DNA from: Saccoglossus kowalevskii
Taxonomy: Eukaryota > Hemichordata > Enteropneusta > Harrimaniidae
Direction of reading: 5' to 3'
Assembly: GCF_000003605.2 (NCBI RefSeq)
Contig: NW_003120919.1
Location: 597,975-631,415 of the forward strand
DNA length: 33,441 nucleotides
Of this stretch, positions 12,401 through 20,600 are shown in pieces. The stretch's first letter is position 1; every line of letters starts with the position of its first letter. Below the pieces are notes generated by a model, which was given only the letters and a program-made list of their open reading frames with translations, was not told the DNA's origin and searched no databases. The translations under genes and the position numbers were made by a program.

Positions 12401-14082
12401 CAATTGCCTATTTAAATGTGTCAATTGAAATTGGTTTGGTTGTATGATGATAGATTACATCAGGGCAGTGGTGTTCTTGCTGGTTCAGTAGTTGTATGAT
12501 GGCCGGTACAAGACACTCATGTTATTACTATCTATTATGACTGAAACTCGTATGACAGATATGATACATCCTGAAGTCAGTATATTTGTGCATTTTTGTG
12601 TATTTGTTTTGAATGAGATTGGTCAAGACATGTCAGAGATATGGTTTTGAAACAGCATTTATTAAAACAAAAAGGTCAGTCAGTCATTTTGGATCTGGTC
12701 TGAGAAAAAAATATGTATCAAGGTCACATCATGTTCAATGTATGTACCAAATCTGAATAAGATATGTACATTGTACATACACATACAAGTTCTAGTTCAA
12801 GAAAGTAATAGAAGGTAAGTAAAAAAAAAACATTAAAATAACATTAGGATTAGGCAGTAAAAATTAATGCAGTTTGTGTTTTTCAAAATACACTTTCAGA
12901 TACCGTGTCACATGTCTAATTAGTTTAGGATGGTTAGTATTATTAAAGATACTGAATGAACTTGTTGATATTGTTTTCAGTCTGGAAAGTCGAGATTTCC
13001 TTAGTAAATTCAGCGTACATAGTATCCCTTTCATCAGTGTAGTAGCTACAGTCTGTAATGAAATGGACTTCATCTTCAATACTGTCACTCCTACACTTAT
13101 TACAAATCCTGATGTGTGATGTATGTTTAAAGTTTGAATGTCATCAGTCAAGGTATGTCAGAGATATGACACAGAAACTGCATTTGTTAAAACAAAATGG
13201 CTACCAACCATTTTCAATCTAATCTGGGGGAAAAAAAGATGTGCAGAAATGCGTGATTTTGATGAATTTTTAGCACTAAAATGGTCTCCATGTGGCCATC
13301 TTGAACTGGATCATGGAACAAATGCATGTGCATATAAATATAGTATGATGTATGTGAAGTTTGAATGAAAGACACACAAATGAATACATGCACAGATGCA
13401 CAGAAATTAAATTACAAGTTCCCGTTTTCGAACTATGTGCCAACAGGACCTTATTAAGATATATAACAAAACAAGTTACAGCTTACCAGAAACACACTAT
13501 TTTTTTGTATTTAGCCTAAACCAGACTTTGACAAACGTGGCATGCAAGTAAACCCAAACAAACCAGTCACTATTTTGCTTGTGTTGGGACAGGGCTCCCA
13601 GGCAATTCAAAAATTAAATTCATGAATGTGCTGTCTGTCTGTAATCTGAATGATACGATTATTCATACACAGTTCATGCTTGTACATAATAATTCTTAAG
13701 CCACATATTGTGACTTTTTTGCACTTCTAATTTTTACTTACTGTTGAAATATATCTTTCAACCTTTCTTTGCCTTCCTTTTCGGGAATATTCTCAAAATC
13801 CTCGTGTTCGTTTCCCAAAAATACCTCTTTCCTGAATTCTTGATTGAGGTGTCCATCTCTTTCAAGTTTCAACCCCTCAATGTGATCCGGTGGAAATGGT
13901 AAGTCGTTTTCCTTGTCGTTTCGCACATTATCCCGGTCATTTTTAAGAAGTAACTTGGAAGCATTTACGGGAAGTCCTTGGGGGCAGGGGACCATAAACA
14001 CTACAAGAAACGTACACACACATAAGAAGGTCCTACACCGAGCCCGGAAGTCCATTCGAAGCAGTGGGAGGTACGATTCCAT
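6275..14082 (-). CDS. SDF4: 45 kDa calcium-binding protein (Cab45/SDF4), complete, six exons
   Basis: Cab45 is a soluble Golgi-lumen calcium-binding protein of the CREC family (with reticulocalbin and calumenin). In vertebrates it oligomerises with calcium at the trans-Golgi and helps sort secretory cargo. Coding exons are 13742-14082, 10040-10176, 9765-9878, 8717-8872, 7792-7967 and 6275-6451; every intron is GT-AG and the sum is 1101 nt, 366 codons plus stop. A signal peptide covers about residues 12-36 and a sequon sits at Asn40. The CREC-typical block [17 protein letters not shown] starts at residue 64. EF-hand loops lie at 116-127, 155-166, 213-224, 250-261, 295-306 and 331-342. The C-terminus is HDEF, against HEEF in the human protein as I recall it. 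The first ATG has A at -3 and G at +4. The gene looks intact. Confidence 0.96.
6527..6729. mobile_element. MITE family 1, copy a (SDF4 intron 5)
   Basis: About 203 bp, opening TACTGTAAAATGACTAAT and closing with a slightly decayed TTAACAGT. Nested inverted blocks ACTGGGTT and AACCCAGT lie just inside. Most of the sequence matches the copy at 20146-20357, including ATTTAGATAATGTGTT. No coding capacity. Confidence 0.85.
6730..7637 (-). repeat. Diverged ~140-147 bp tandem array with GACGG microsatellite and hairpin (SDF4 intron 5)
   Basis: Repeated blocks GATGGCTGYCARTCGGCC begin at about 7129, 7276 and 7416, with weaker units near 6777 and 6987. Each is followed by a CCAAATTTGAATGAAAACTG-like core. 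The array runs into ACAGACGGAAGGACGGACGG at about 7563-7582 and a hairpin at 7594-7637 whose outer arms are AGTCCCCGT and ACGGGGACT, with an inner TTTGGAC/GTCCAAA stem. A reverse-oriented relative with the same hairpin type is at 28688-28960. I infer a non-autonomous mobile element. Confidence 0.75.
7792..7967 (-). CDS. SDF4: SDF4 exon 5 (EF-hands 4 and 5)
   Basis: The acceptor CTTTCAG leaves AC, which completes the Asp250 codon begun by the G of exon 4. It encodes EF loops [12 protein letters not shown] and [12 protein letters not shown], separated by a helix with [10 protein letters not shown], which matches the WVKDRKKEFE stretch of human Cab45. The donor GTACAG follows the codons for ELE. 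Confidence 0.95.
8180..8690 (-). repeat. Degenerate array with hairpin end (SDF4 intron 4)
   Basis: Blocks resembling GCCATATTG, AAAATGGCCATG and TTGGCCATTTTT, each followed by an ACCAAGTATGG-like core, suggest two or three decayed units of the 6730-7637 type. They lead into ACAGACAGATGGATGGACA and an imperfect hairpin at about 8661-8690 with CCCC and GGGG arms enclosing GGACTGT and ACAGT. It looks like an old member of the same element class. Confidence 0.5.
8717..8872 (-). CDS. SDF4: SDF4 exon 4 (EF-hand 3)
   Basis: The acceptor TTGTAG and donor G-GTTAGT bound a 156 nt phase-1/phase-1 exon. It encodes [19 protein letters not shown], the third EF loop, then [14 protein letters not shown], matching FLSFLHPEHSRGML of human Cab45. 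Confidence 0.95.
9218..9351. mobile_element. MITE family 3, full-length copy (SDF4 intron 3)
   Basis: 134 bp bounded by ATGAAATTATACGAGAATA on the left and, read on the other strand, ATGAAGTTATCATGAGAATA on the right. An inner GGCAGTACAG pairs with CTGTACTGCC. The same TIR design occurs at 25516-25660 and, in part, at 6021-6110. Confidence 0.8.
9394..9740. mobile_element. ~350 bp TIR element, copy in SDF4 intron 3
   Basis: It begins CCATTTTCCGTTGACTGAGA and ends GAATGGAAAATCACC, an imperfect inverted repeat of about 25 bp. It aligns along most of its length with 27941-28300 in the ankyrin-Roc gene, sharing CAAACAAAGG, TAGCATTGTAGTGG, TTCAAAATCAAATCGTTC and CAGATGTTCGGT. The two copies have diverged considerably. 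Non-autonomous, no coding capacity. Confidence 0.8.
9765..9878 (-). CDS. SDF4: SDF4 exon 3 (second half of EF-hand 2)
   Basis: The acceptor TTTCTCAG and donor G-GTAAGT bound 114 nt. Its first two bases complete Gly160, so the intron cuts EF loop 2 between DPNQD and VISWAE. It continues [14 protein letters not shown], matching YKVKFLASKGHSEK of human Cab45, then a short acidic linker ending in four Asp residues across the next junction. Confidence 0.93.
10040..10176 (-). CDS. SDF4: SDF4 exon 2 (EF-hand 1 and start of EF-hand 2)
   Basis: The acceptor TTTATAG leaves a G that completes Gln114. The exon encodes the first EF loop [12 protein letters not shown], then [16 protein letters not shown] and FKFDPNQD. 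The donor GTATTG is weaker than those of the other introns, but junction and frame agree with the family alignment. Confidence 0.95.
10387..10580. mobile_element. MITE family 2, copy ii (SDF4 intron 1)
   Basis: 194 bp, TACTGTGGAATACTTTATTT at the left end and AAATAAAGTATTCTACAGTA at the right, so the inverted repeat spans about 20 bp with few mismatches. The interior matches copies i, iii and iv. A long minus-strand open frame across it is a by-product of the element. Confidence 0.9.
10581..11491. other. SDF4 intron 1, unassigned stretch
   Basis: Intronic sequence between two copies of MITE family 2. No exon or other repeat was recognised. Confidence 0.4.
11492..11676. mobile_element. MITE family 2, copy iii, right end decayed (SDF4 intron 1)
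   Basis: It opens TACTGTAAAATATGGAATTA and shares GAAGGAATGATTAAGTGAAA and ATCAGTGAAAAT with its relatives. The closing AAAGTATTTTACAGTA is missing after CAAAAATTACTCCAAGC. The left TIR also lacks the block CTTTATTTTCGCTT seen in copy iv. Confidence 0.8.
11677..12600. other. SDF4 intron 1, unassigned stretch
   Basis: AT-rich intronic sequence with no exon, repeat or RNA gene that I can recognise. Confidence 0.4.
12601..13450 (-). repeat. Diverged tandem units with decayed hairpin (SDF4 intron 1)
   Basis: Two units near 12632 and 13155 share GTCAGAGATATG, GCATTT-TTAAAACAAAA and a CATTTT-ATCT-TCTG block with the 6730 unit. They are separated by about 500 bp, partly other sequence. A further GGCCATCTTGAACTGGAT and a GTTTGAATGAAAG core precede CACAGATGCACAG and a poor hairpin around 13419-13450 with arms like AGTTCCCG and CAGGACCT. 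This is an older copy of the 6730-7637 class. Confidence 0.55.
13742..14082 (-). CDS. SDF4: SDF4 exon 1 (signal peptide and N-terminal CREC region)
   Basis: It encodes residues 1-113 and two bases of Gln114, then the donor GTAAGT. The hydrophobic core [14 protein letters not shown] follows basic residues RARCR, as in a signal peptide; cleavage near Gly36 is likely. The Asn40-Ala-Ser sequon matches the position of one in human Cab45. A second in-frame ATG at 14053-14055 would still leave a signal peptide, but the first has the better context. Confidence 0.95.
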
Positions 14083-14400
14083 TTTTTAAAATTATTGTTG
14101 ATTGTCTGCGTAATTCTGATAAAACAAAATATGTTATAATAAATCCAAGTAACTACGGACTGTGATAGCGGTTAACAGTCACGCACTTAAACTAAATATC
14201 AACACAGCTGTCACAACGTCTTTAGAAAGGCGCACGCAAACAGGTCATAGAAACAGGTTAGGTTGTTTGCAGAGCATTCACTCCACTCCTAGAAAAGCGC
14301 CACCCATGGCATATTTTCGCCTTTTTTGTTGGCGTTTTCAGGACAGTGTGTTTCCCATCACAACTATTGTATTATGGCGAAAAAAACACAATTATTTCAA
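14083..14400 (-). promoter_or_regulatory. Probable SDF4 5' UTR and promoter region, no motif assigned
   Basis: This is the sequence directly upstream of the SDF4 start codon on its strand. No TATA box, initiator or CpG-rich block can be fixed by eye. It is listed only because transcription must start here or just beyond; an upstream non-coding exon is also possible. Confidence 0.35.
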
Positions 14401-14936
14401 CAATTAGAATTATTAATATTAATCTATTATTCATTTTCATAAAAAAATGCATGTATTGCAATTTGAATGGAATAATTACAAAAATATCTGAAAATAAAAT
14501 AATCACAATCACAATATAAAGCTGAATCGGTCACATTGAACATGTTGCCTAATATGATTATTAAATTCGCATGATACTATCGCTTTTAAAGTAGACGCCT
14601 ACTCATGAAAGCAAATATCTAGGTTTTATTCATTTTGCGATAAATTGTATTCCCATAAAAAAGAATATTGACTTAAAAAGGGTTGGGGTCACCAGCCTAA
14701 TTTTCGAGAAATTGATGGTTGTATTTAAGTGGAAAGTCGCCATTTTGACTCTATTATAACACTTTTACCACAGGTTCCTGTGGCAGAGATATTATGCAAT
14801 ATCTCAAAATCTAGCCTGGTGACATAGGCTGAAAAAATCATATTGTTAATGATGGAGTACATTTTGTTGTTCTGAATTATTTTAAAAATCTGGGTTTTAA
14901 AAAGTGTCAAAAAATGCAATTTTTCTTTAACAATTC
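14401..14936. other. AT-rich intergenic stretch
   Basis: No exon found. A short palindromic stretch, CACAGGTTCCTGTG, at about 14770-14783 is followed by AGATATTATGCAATATCT. Both could form small stems, but nothing links them to a function. Confidence 0.4.
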
Positions 14937-14972
14937 CCGCGCGTGCGCAGGTGACGATCCTCCCGCTTTAAA
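14937..14972. mobile_element. Solo end of the 19900-20068 MITE family
   Basis: GCGTGCGCAGGTGACGAT followed by CCTCCCGCTTTAAAG matches the right end of the element at 19900-20068 (GCATGCGCAGGTGACGAC then TTCCTCGCTTTAA). No matching left end was found upstream, so this is a truncated copy or a chance fragment. Confidence 0.5.
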
Positions 14973-15371
14973 GCATTATTGTACAACAAAATAAGAATTT
15001 TCATCAGAATTTTCTAATATCTTATCAACCATAAGAACCGATCTTCTTACAACATATGTGTTTTCACATGGCCCGGCATACAACAAAAATGAAACTGAAA
15101 AGTAACACTGCGGGCAAAGGGTTATGTCTTTTGAAACAAAGTTACTGTGCAGAGAAGTAATATACTAGTAATGAGCGGAATAAGATATCGCATTGAGTAG
15201 AGGACATTTTCAAATTACGTCATCACGCCTTGCGCTCGTTGATTGGCTGATTCAACTGCTATTACAATTTATAAATATTTATAAAAATAAAGGTGTAACG
15301 GTTTTTTTTGTGTGTCAATAGTATCAGTATCCTTAGACATAAAATGATATGCATGAAGATATAGATTAAAT

Positions 15372-15763
15372 CAGAGGTACATTACTTGGGGTTTGAAACT
15401 CGCCTAGTACTGTATGGTGACATCATGTCAAGATCCCATTCAAGTCTCTTCTCGTAGATAGCGAGACTGAGGCTACGACCTTCTGACATGACACATATCA
15501 ATGTTCAAGGTTTGTAATGAAAAAATAAAACTTTTCTTGTCACTATCATAGTGAAAAATGTAATACATCGAAAATTTACAGAAAATATAGTTCTCGTAAT
15601 CCGTCATATCGTGGACAGCTATTTTGATCCACCTGGACATCCCAGTATCCTAGTTACTTCGGGCATGCGCATTCGCATTTGGAACGCTTATGCGAGAGCG
15701 AGATTGTGACGGGATCTTGGTATCATGTCACCGTAGTTACAAACCCCAAGTAATGTACCTCTG
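15372..15763. mobile_element. 392 bp inverted-repeat element with flanking 7 bp direct repeat
   Basis: The left end CAGAGGTACATTACTTGGGG and right end CCCCAAGTAATGTACCTCTG are exact inverted repeats over at least 24 bp. Similarity continues inward for about 70-90 bp through GTGACAT-ATG-CAAGATCCC. ATTAAAT lies immediately outside both ends (15365-15371 and 15764-15770), so this is a true insertion with a target-site duplication. The CAGAGG terminus and 7-8 bp duplication suggest hAT; the superfamily is inference. No open frame, so non-autonomous. Confidence 0.92.
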
Positions 15764-15770
15764 ATTAAAT

Positions 15771-17541
15771 GTTGATGAAGAATTTTATAATAAACATGAA
15801 TTTATTTATTGTTTAAAATATTTAGGAATATTTTATTTGAATTGTATATATACATATGTGAAAGTTGTTGGCATGAAATCTACAGCGACACATTGATATT
15901 CCGAAGATTTGCATAAACTGCCCTCTGTGATAATTTGTGGTATATATAGACTCGAACCTCAGACAACTAATATTAATTGTCTGGGTCCGAACGAATGACA
16001 TTTAGATATCGCGAGACAGTCATTCATGTATTGATGTGTATTCACCGCACTAAAAAAAATCCGTCATTAAAATAGGGGTGACAATTTGGGGTGTAAAACG
16101 AGTTTAGGGTCAAAAACCTATTTTCCTCATCAAAACCCTATTCAGGCTCGAGCATGGGTACTAGGTTTTCCTCTGGGTTGCCCCGGGCTTGCTCTCACAT
16201 ATCTATAAAGCAATGTTAGCCTAGACTATTAAGTAAAAACATATATCAGTAGATGAAACATATGATATATTGGAAATAACAAATTAACCACCCTAAAGAT
16301 AAGAAGATCTCGGCCAAAAGTAGTACGTGAAAACAGAATTTGTAAACAAATATCACGCTTGAAAAATAAATAGATAATAAATAAGCGAACAAATACAAAA
16401 GTAAATAAATAAATAATCATAGACTTTTATGTAGGACATAAAGTAAATCGGTGGTATGTGAATGCCTGAAAGTTGTTGGTAACAATTATGAAATTCTATT
16501 CAATTTACCGCCACTTATTCTGAATTCATCAATGCAATTATTCTGTCATTATTTATGTTTGTTTTTGAGCTATGCTGTCATGTTATATCATACTATATGC
16601 TCTGACAGTATAATCGTGTAACAAAACATATTGATTGGTCTGTTATTGGGACGATGGTATGCTCTACCCCATCGTATATGTAGTCACCCAAAACGCACTA
16701 GCAGTATCTTTGAGAGGTCCGAATCATTCTCGGTGTTGTGGGGGTGTCCCCAGACCAGAGCTATAAGAAGGTAGAGGGATGAGCCTTCAACAATGAGTGC
16801 GTTTTTTATACCAATGTTTTGACAAACTCCATACCCATATTTTTAGCAAAGTACATTTTTGTCAACTAAAATTTTGCAAATATATTTACCTTGAATTTAT
16901 ACCTATTTAGACAGGAAATAGGACCTACTAGTATTTCAACGGCACGTTCCCAATAGATAATGTCTACATAGTGTCCTCCGGGGTGTATGTTTGTTGTCGC
17001 CCTCATATCCAGCAAATATGCGCTGTGGGTCATGGCACTCAGACAAAATTTTATGTAATACCACATTTATTTTTTTATTTATGCAGCTCCTATTTATTAG
17101 TAATGATCCCCTGAACAGGGTTGCAATAAATTAGTAAATTGTTTCTGTAGGAACAAAAAGACAAGTCGTTAATCGACGCAATTACACCATGATTACTTTG
17201 AAATATGCCCGAAACTTAGCATAGTACATTAACATTTTTTTACATGTTCCCCTTTTTATTTAGTCGTTAGCCGTTAACCGATGCAATTATTACACTGGTA
17301 TAAAATGCGCGAATTAAAATTATTTCTACCGTACACAACAATGAAACTATTGTACCAGTATTTTATTAAAACGTCGACGGTTATTCGCGAGTTTTATTAG
17401 TCAAGTTGATAAACGCCGAGGTTGGCTTTAGGTGAAGAATAACTCAACCACACCTTAAAAGACGTAAAATCTCTTGAAACAAATAGAAAAAATGCACGTG
17501 GTTTGATTTCTATAATTTGTGGTAAGCTTTCAGTAGCTTTT
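15771..17541. other. Intergenic stretch, no gene seen
   Basis: AT-rich DNA with a small palindrome at about 15960-15983 (CAGACAA and TTGTCTG around an AT-rich loop). No exon with splice support and no RNA gene was recognised. Confidence 0.4.
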
Positions 17542-17767
17542 TAGAAACACAACATTGTATATAATTAATATAGTATTAGGGCCCAATTTACGCTAATTTA
17601 TTTTAAATTTCGACCATACTTTTAAATTGAAATAGAAACACAACATTGTATATAATTAATATAGTATTAGGGCCCGATTTACGCTAATTTATTTTAAATT
17701 TCGACCATACTTTTAAATTGAAATAGAAACACAACATTGTATATAATTAATATAGTATTAGGGCCTG
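17542..17767. repeat. 91 bp tandem repeat, about 2.5 copies
   Basis: TAGAAACACAACATTGTATA recurs at 17542, 17633 and 17724, exactly 91 bp apart. The first two units differ at about one base (GGGCCCAATTT against GGGCCCGATTT), so the duplication is recent or homogenised. The third stops after GTATTAGGGCC. Confidence 0.95.
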
Positions 17768-18029
17768 ATTTAACTTAGGTGTCCTGATGTGATTGGAAGT
17801 ATATTAAAATTTTGCTAAAGCAGTTTTAATTTATTCGCCATAACTATTTTCAAATATTTTGTCTGGAAGTTTGTTTCTAGGTTGAGTTTTATTTTTTTCA
17901 AGACATTTTATCACTGAATAATAAAATTATTATTACATTATTTTTTAAAAAAAGAATCAAAGATGTCAATTTTTAATTTGTATTTCAATTTCTACGTAGA
18001 CATTCCATATGTAATATTTATATATATAT

Positions 18030-18165
18030 ATTTTTGGTATTTGTGATTTCTTGTAATTGTCTTGTACAGTGTGTGTTTTTATATTGCTCGATTGTATTAG
18101 CACCTGGTGTGCTACTTTATTTTTATTCGAGGGTAAATAAATAAATGTAATGTAAATGTAAATTA
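18030..18165 (+). mobile_element. Probable LINE 3' tail
   Basis: A T-rich stretch with TGTGTGTTTTTATATTG and GCACCTGGTGTGCTA leads into GAGGGTAAATAAATAAATG and a short TGTAA-type repeat. This is the usual form of a 5'-truncated non-LTR retrotransposon 3' end. No reverse-transcriptase sequence is present, so the clade is unassigned. Confidence 0.4.
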
Positions 18166-18376
18166 TGCATTATATCTTTACTTTCATTGCTCCCCTCTTC
18201 CAGGAAGCAAAAAGTTCATGCAATATTGGAAGTGAAACTGGGGAAAACAAACACAATACTAGTAAAATATTTCAAAAGTTTTTCCTCAACTCAATTTTTT
18301 GAATTGTTGTAGCTCTGTGTTTTACTGTGTCAAGTTACCAAAAAATGCTAATATTAAAGGAAAAATAAAGTTTTAT

Positions 18377-18426
18377 NNNNNNNNNNNNNNNNNNNNNNNN
18401 NNNNNNNNNNNNNNNNNNNNNNNNNN
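18377..18426. other. Assembly gap of 50 N
   Basis: Fifty undetermined bases. The round size suggests a nominal gap, so true length is unknown. The flanks carry LINE-like tails and low-complexity sequence, which would explain a failure to assemble. Confidence 0.98.
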
Positions 18427-18608
18427 ACAATATTAATATCAAGGCATATCTGCAAGGTTTTTTTTTTCTGTTATCATTTTTATGATATTTTATCTTATTG
18501 TCTTTCTTGTGTTTTTTTCATCCACACTTTATTGTAATTTAACTCAATATCCTATAAAGGATACGATATCAATAAAGTTTATTATTATTATTATTATTAT
18601 TATTATAA
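18427..18608 (+). mobile_element. Probable LINE/SINE 3' end with (TTA)n tail
   Basis: T-rich sequence, then CCTATAAAGGATACGATATC, AATAAAG and about nine TTA units at 18579-18606. A short 3' region ending in AATAAA plus a trinucleotide tail is typical of CR1- or I-like LINE ends. The body would lie in or beyond the gap. Confidence 0.45.
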
Positions 18609-18673
18609 AAACAAATTTCGACTTCTACGTTATCTTGTTTTGACTACACGTAAATACCAAACATACGAGGAAT

Positions 18674-18752
18674 CAGGCGAACTGGTAATCGGGCGAACAG
18701 GTAATCGGGCGAAACCGTTCGGGCGAAGTGGTAATTGGGCGAAATGCCCCCA
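18674..18752. repeat. GGCGAA minisatellite, ~14-17 bp units
   Basis: The block GGGCGAA followed by about nine bases (ACTGGTAATC, ACAGGTAATC, ACCGTTC, GTGGTAATT, ATGCCCC) repeats five times. It is unusually GC-rich for the surroundings. It falls within an 82-codon open frame, but nothing else supports translation. Confidence 0.7.
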
Positions 18753-19397
18753 ATTCGAATACAACGGTCGGTTTCATTTTTCATCCGGGAACTTTTACAC
18801 GCCCTCTAGTGGACTAGTTTTTGTACGAACGACGCGATACCATGGAAATACTTGGGTCATTATGTCAGTCGCGTTGCATCAAACTTAGACGATAGTTTTT
18901 ATGTTACAAACAACACCAATAGCACTCTCGTGAGCCTCGTGGAAAACACGATTCACCGAACATTTGGGAGGATCAGTAACGGTACACCGATAGTGGGAAT
19001 GACAAATGAGTGCCTCGATTAGTAACTGCTTTACGAAATGTCTAAGGTAAAGAAGAATTAAATTTCTATTTCCGTGTGGACGTCCATGGACGTCTGGGCT
19101 GGCTTTAGTTATATATGTTGTAGTAGACTGGGTTCCACTCTTTTGCCCCTGCGCACAATAGACATATGGGATTGAACAAAAAAACTGTACGTAACTTTAT
19201 TGGGGGTAAATTTTAAAGTATTAATTAGTTAATACTAGTAAATAATCAATTTAATATCTAGGAAATGTACCTGCTGTGCTTCGCAGAAATATCAACTAGT
19301 CTAGTCAATTATTTATAGTTTGTCTGGCTCCAATGACTCGGACATCCTTTCTTGAAGTTTATCTTTCAATGTTTATATCTACATGGACACTCATAAT

Positions 19398-19422
19398 AAA
19401 AAAAAAAAAAAAAAAAAAAAAA
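19398..19422. repeat. Poly(A) tract of 25
   Basis: Twenty-five consecutive A residues after CTCATAAT. It may be the tail of a retroposed sequence, but no parent could be recognised upstream. Confidence 0.9.
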
Positions 19423-19899
19423 GTAGCGTCCTCCCCAGAAAAATAGCTTACAGTATCAGTTAATTTACATAACAATTTAATATGTTAATCATCTTTATTG
19501 TAGTCATTGTTATGCAAAATTATGCTAGTTTATCTAAAATGAAACAGTTGGGAGCGCCTACTGTATAATGCTTTAGGGAGAACCCTGAAAAGTATTTTGT
19601 GTATTTGTCATAAAACACATCACCGTAGCAACAACTATAATTTTACCTGTTTTAAAGATTAATGCACGATCAAAGAAACTGAGAAGCACAACAAACATCT
19701 ACAAATATAAAAGCTCTGTTCTATCAAATTACAGCGAAACATGCATTTATTATAAGAATCCACATTGATGCAGAAAATAACAGTATCATTAGTGAGATCA
19801 TTAGATCGCTTATCATTCTATAACATATACATTGCTCTCAGACTAGACAGACCAGAAGAGGATCACAGTTGAAACAGTACTTCATCTGCATAACCAATA

Positions 19900-20068
19900 C
19901 CTTTAAAGCGAGAGAGTCATCACTGCGCATGCGTGGGAATTGAGTCCCAAACGATTAAAACAACACACGCTAAAAATGCAAAGGCTCATGGGTAAATGCT
20001 TGTTTGTAAACAGTGACATGCTATGGCCATCTGACGCATGCGCAGGTGACGACTTCCTCGCTTTAACT
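19900..20068. mobile_element. 169 bp MITE with 10 bp target-site duplication
   Basis: The left end CTTTAAAGCGAGAGAGTCAT and right end, read on the other strand, GTTAAAGCGAGGAAGTCGTC form an imperfect inverted repeat that continues through a TGCGCATGCG block, about 33 bp in all. ATAACCAATA flanks both sides exactly (19890-19899 and 20069-20078). A 9-11 bp duplication is typical of Mutator-like elements; that link is inference. Arms are GC-rich with the palindrome GCGCATGCG. A solo end lies at 14937-14972. Confidence 0.88.
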
Positions 20069-20145
20069 ATAACCAATAACTGTGATAATAACATAATAAT
20101 TTTGACATTTTTTTAATTTGAGCCTAATTTCTAAAAACTGGAAGC

Positions 20146-20357
20146 TACTGTAAAATGACTAATTTTCACTGGGTTTAAATTTCACTGATTTACCATTTCA
20201 GGCATATTCAGTGGGTTTTAAATTCACGGTTTCGTCATTTAGATAATGTGTTTTATGCTAAATTTTACATATTCACTGTGTTTTAATTTAGCACATTTTT
20301 CCAGTCAGCGAAATGAGCTAAATTAAAACCCAGTGAATAATTACCCCCTTTACAGTA
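20146..20357. mobile_element. MITE family 1, copy b
   Basis: 212 bp with perfect ends TACTGTAAA and TTTACAGTA and nested CACTGGGTTT/AAACCCAGTG blocks. It matches the copy at 6527-6729 over nearly its whole length. It inserted next to, or was joined by, the LINE-like tail that starts at 20358. Confidence 0.9.
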
Positions 20358-20600
20358 TATAAACATTTGTTTGTTTGTTTATTTACACATAACAAAAATC
20401 ATAACATAAAATCAGACATTAGTGTAGGAAAAATAACTACATAAAAACAACTACATAAAGCAAAGATATTAGTAAAAAAAAAAATATTGAAACAACAAAT
20501 GCAAATACTAAAATTCGTCTAAAAAATAATATTAATTTGTATTCAAGTAATGTATTACTGGTTTACCCCGGTAGTTTATGTGGTGCTGCTGTCTCATATT
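20358..20600 (-). mobile_element. Possible 5'-truncated LINE, 3' end only
   Basis: Read on the minus strand, the sequence ends TTTTTGTTATG then TGTAAATAAACAAACAAAC, a tetranucleotide-tailed end typical of non-LTR retrotransposons, preceded by about 200 bp of T-rich 3' UTR-like sequence. No coding part remains. Confidence 0.4.

Noticed and set aside
12864-13368. Overlapping open frames on both strands (95, 81 and 76 codons) within SDF4 intron 1
   Set aside because: They lie in and between repeat units, encode nothing recognisable and contradict each other.
15949-16020. B-box-like GAGGTTCGAGTC on the minus strand, possible tRNA or tRNA-derived SINE
   Set aside because: The flanking bases do not form a T-arm or acceptor stem and no A box stands at the right distance.
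18640-18888. 82-codon open frame across the GGGCGAA repeat
   Set aside because: The frame is open because of the repeat. No family resemblance or splice support.
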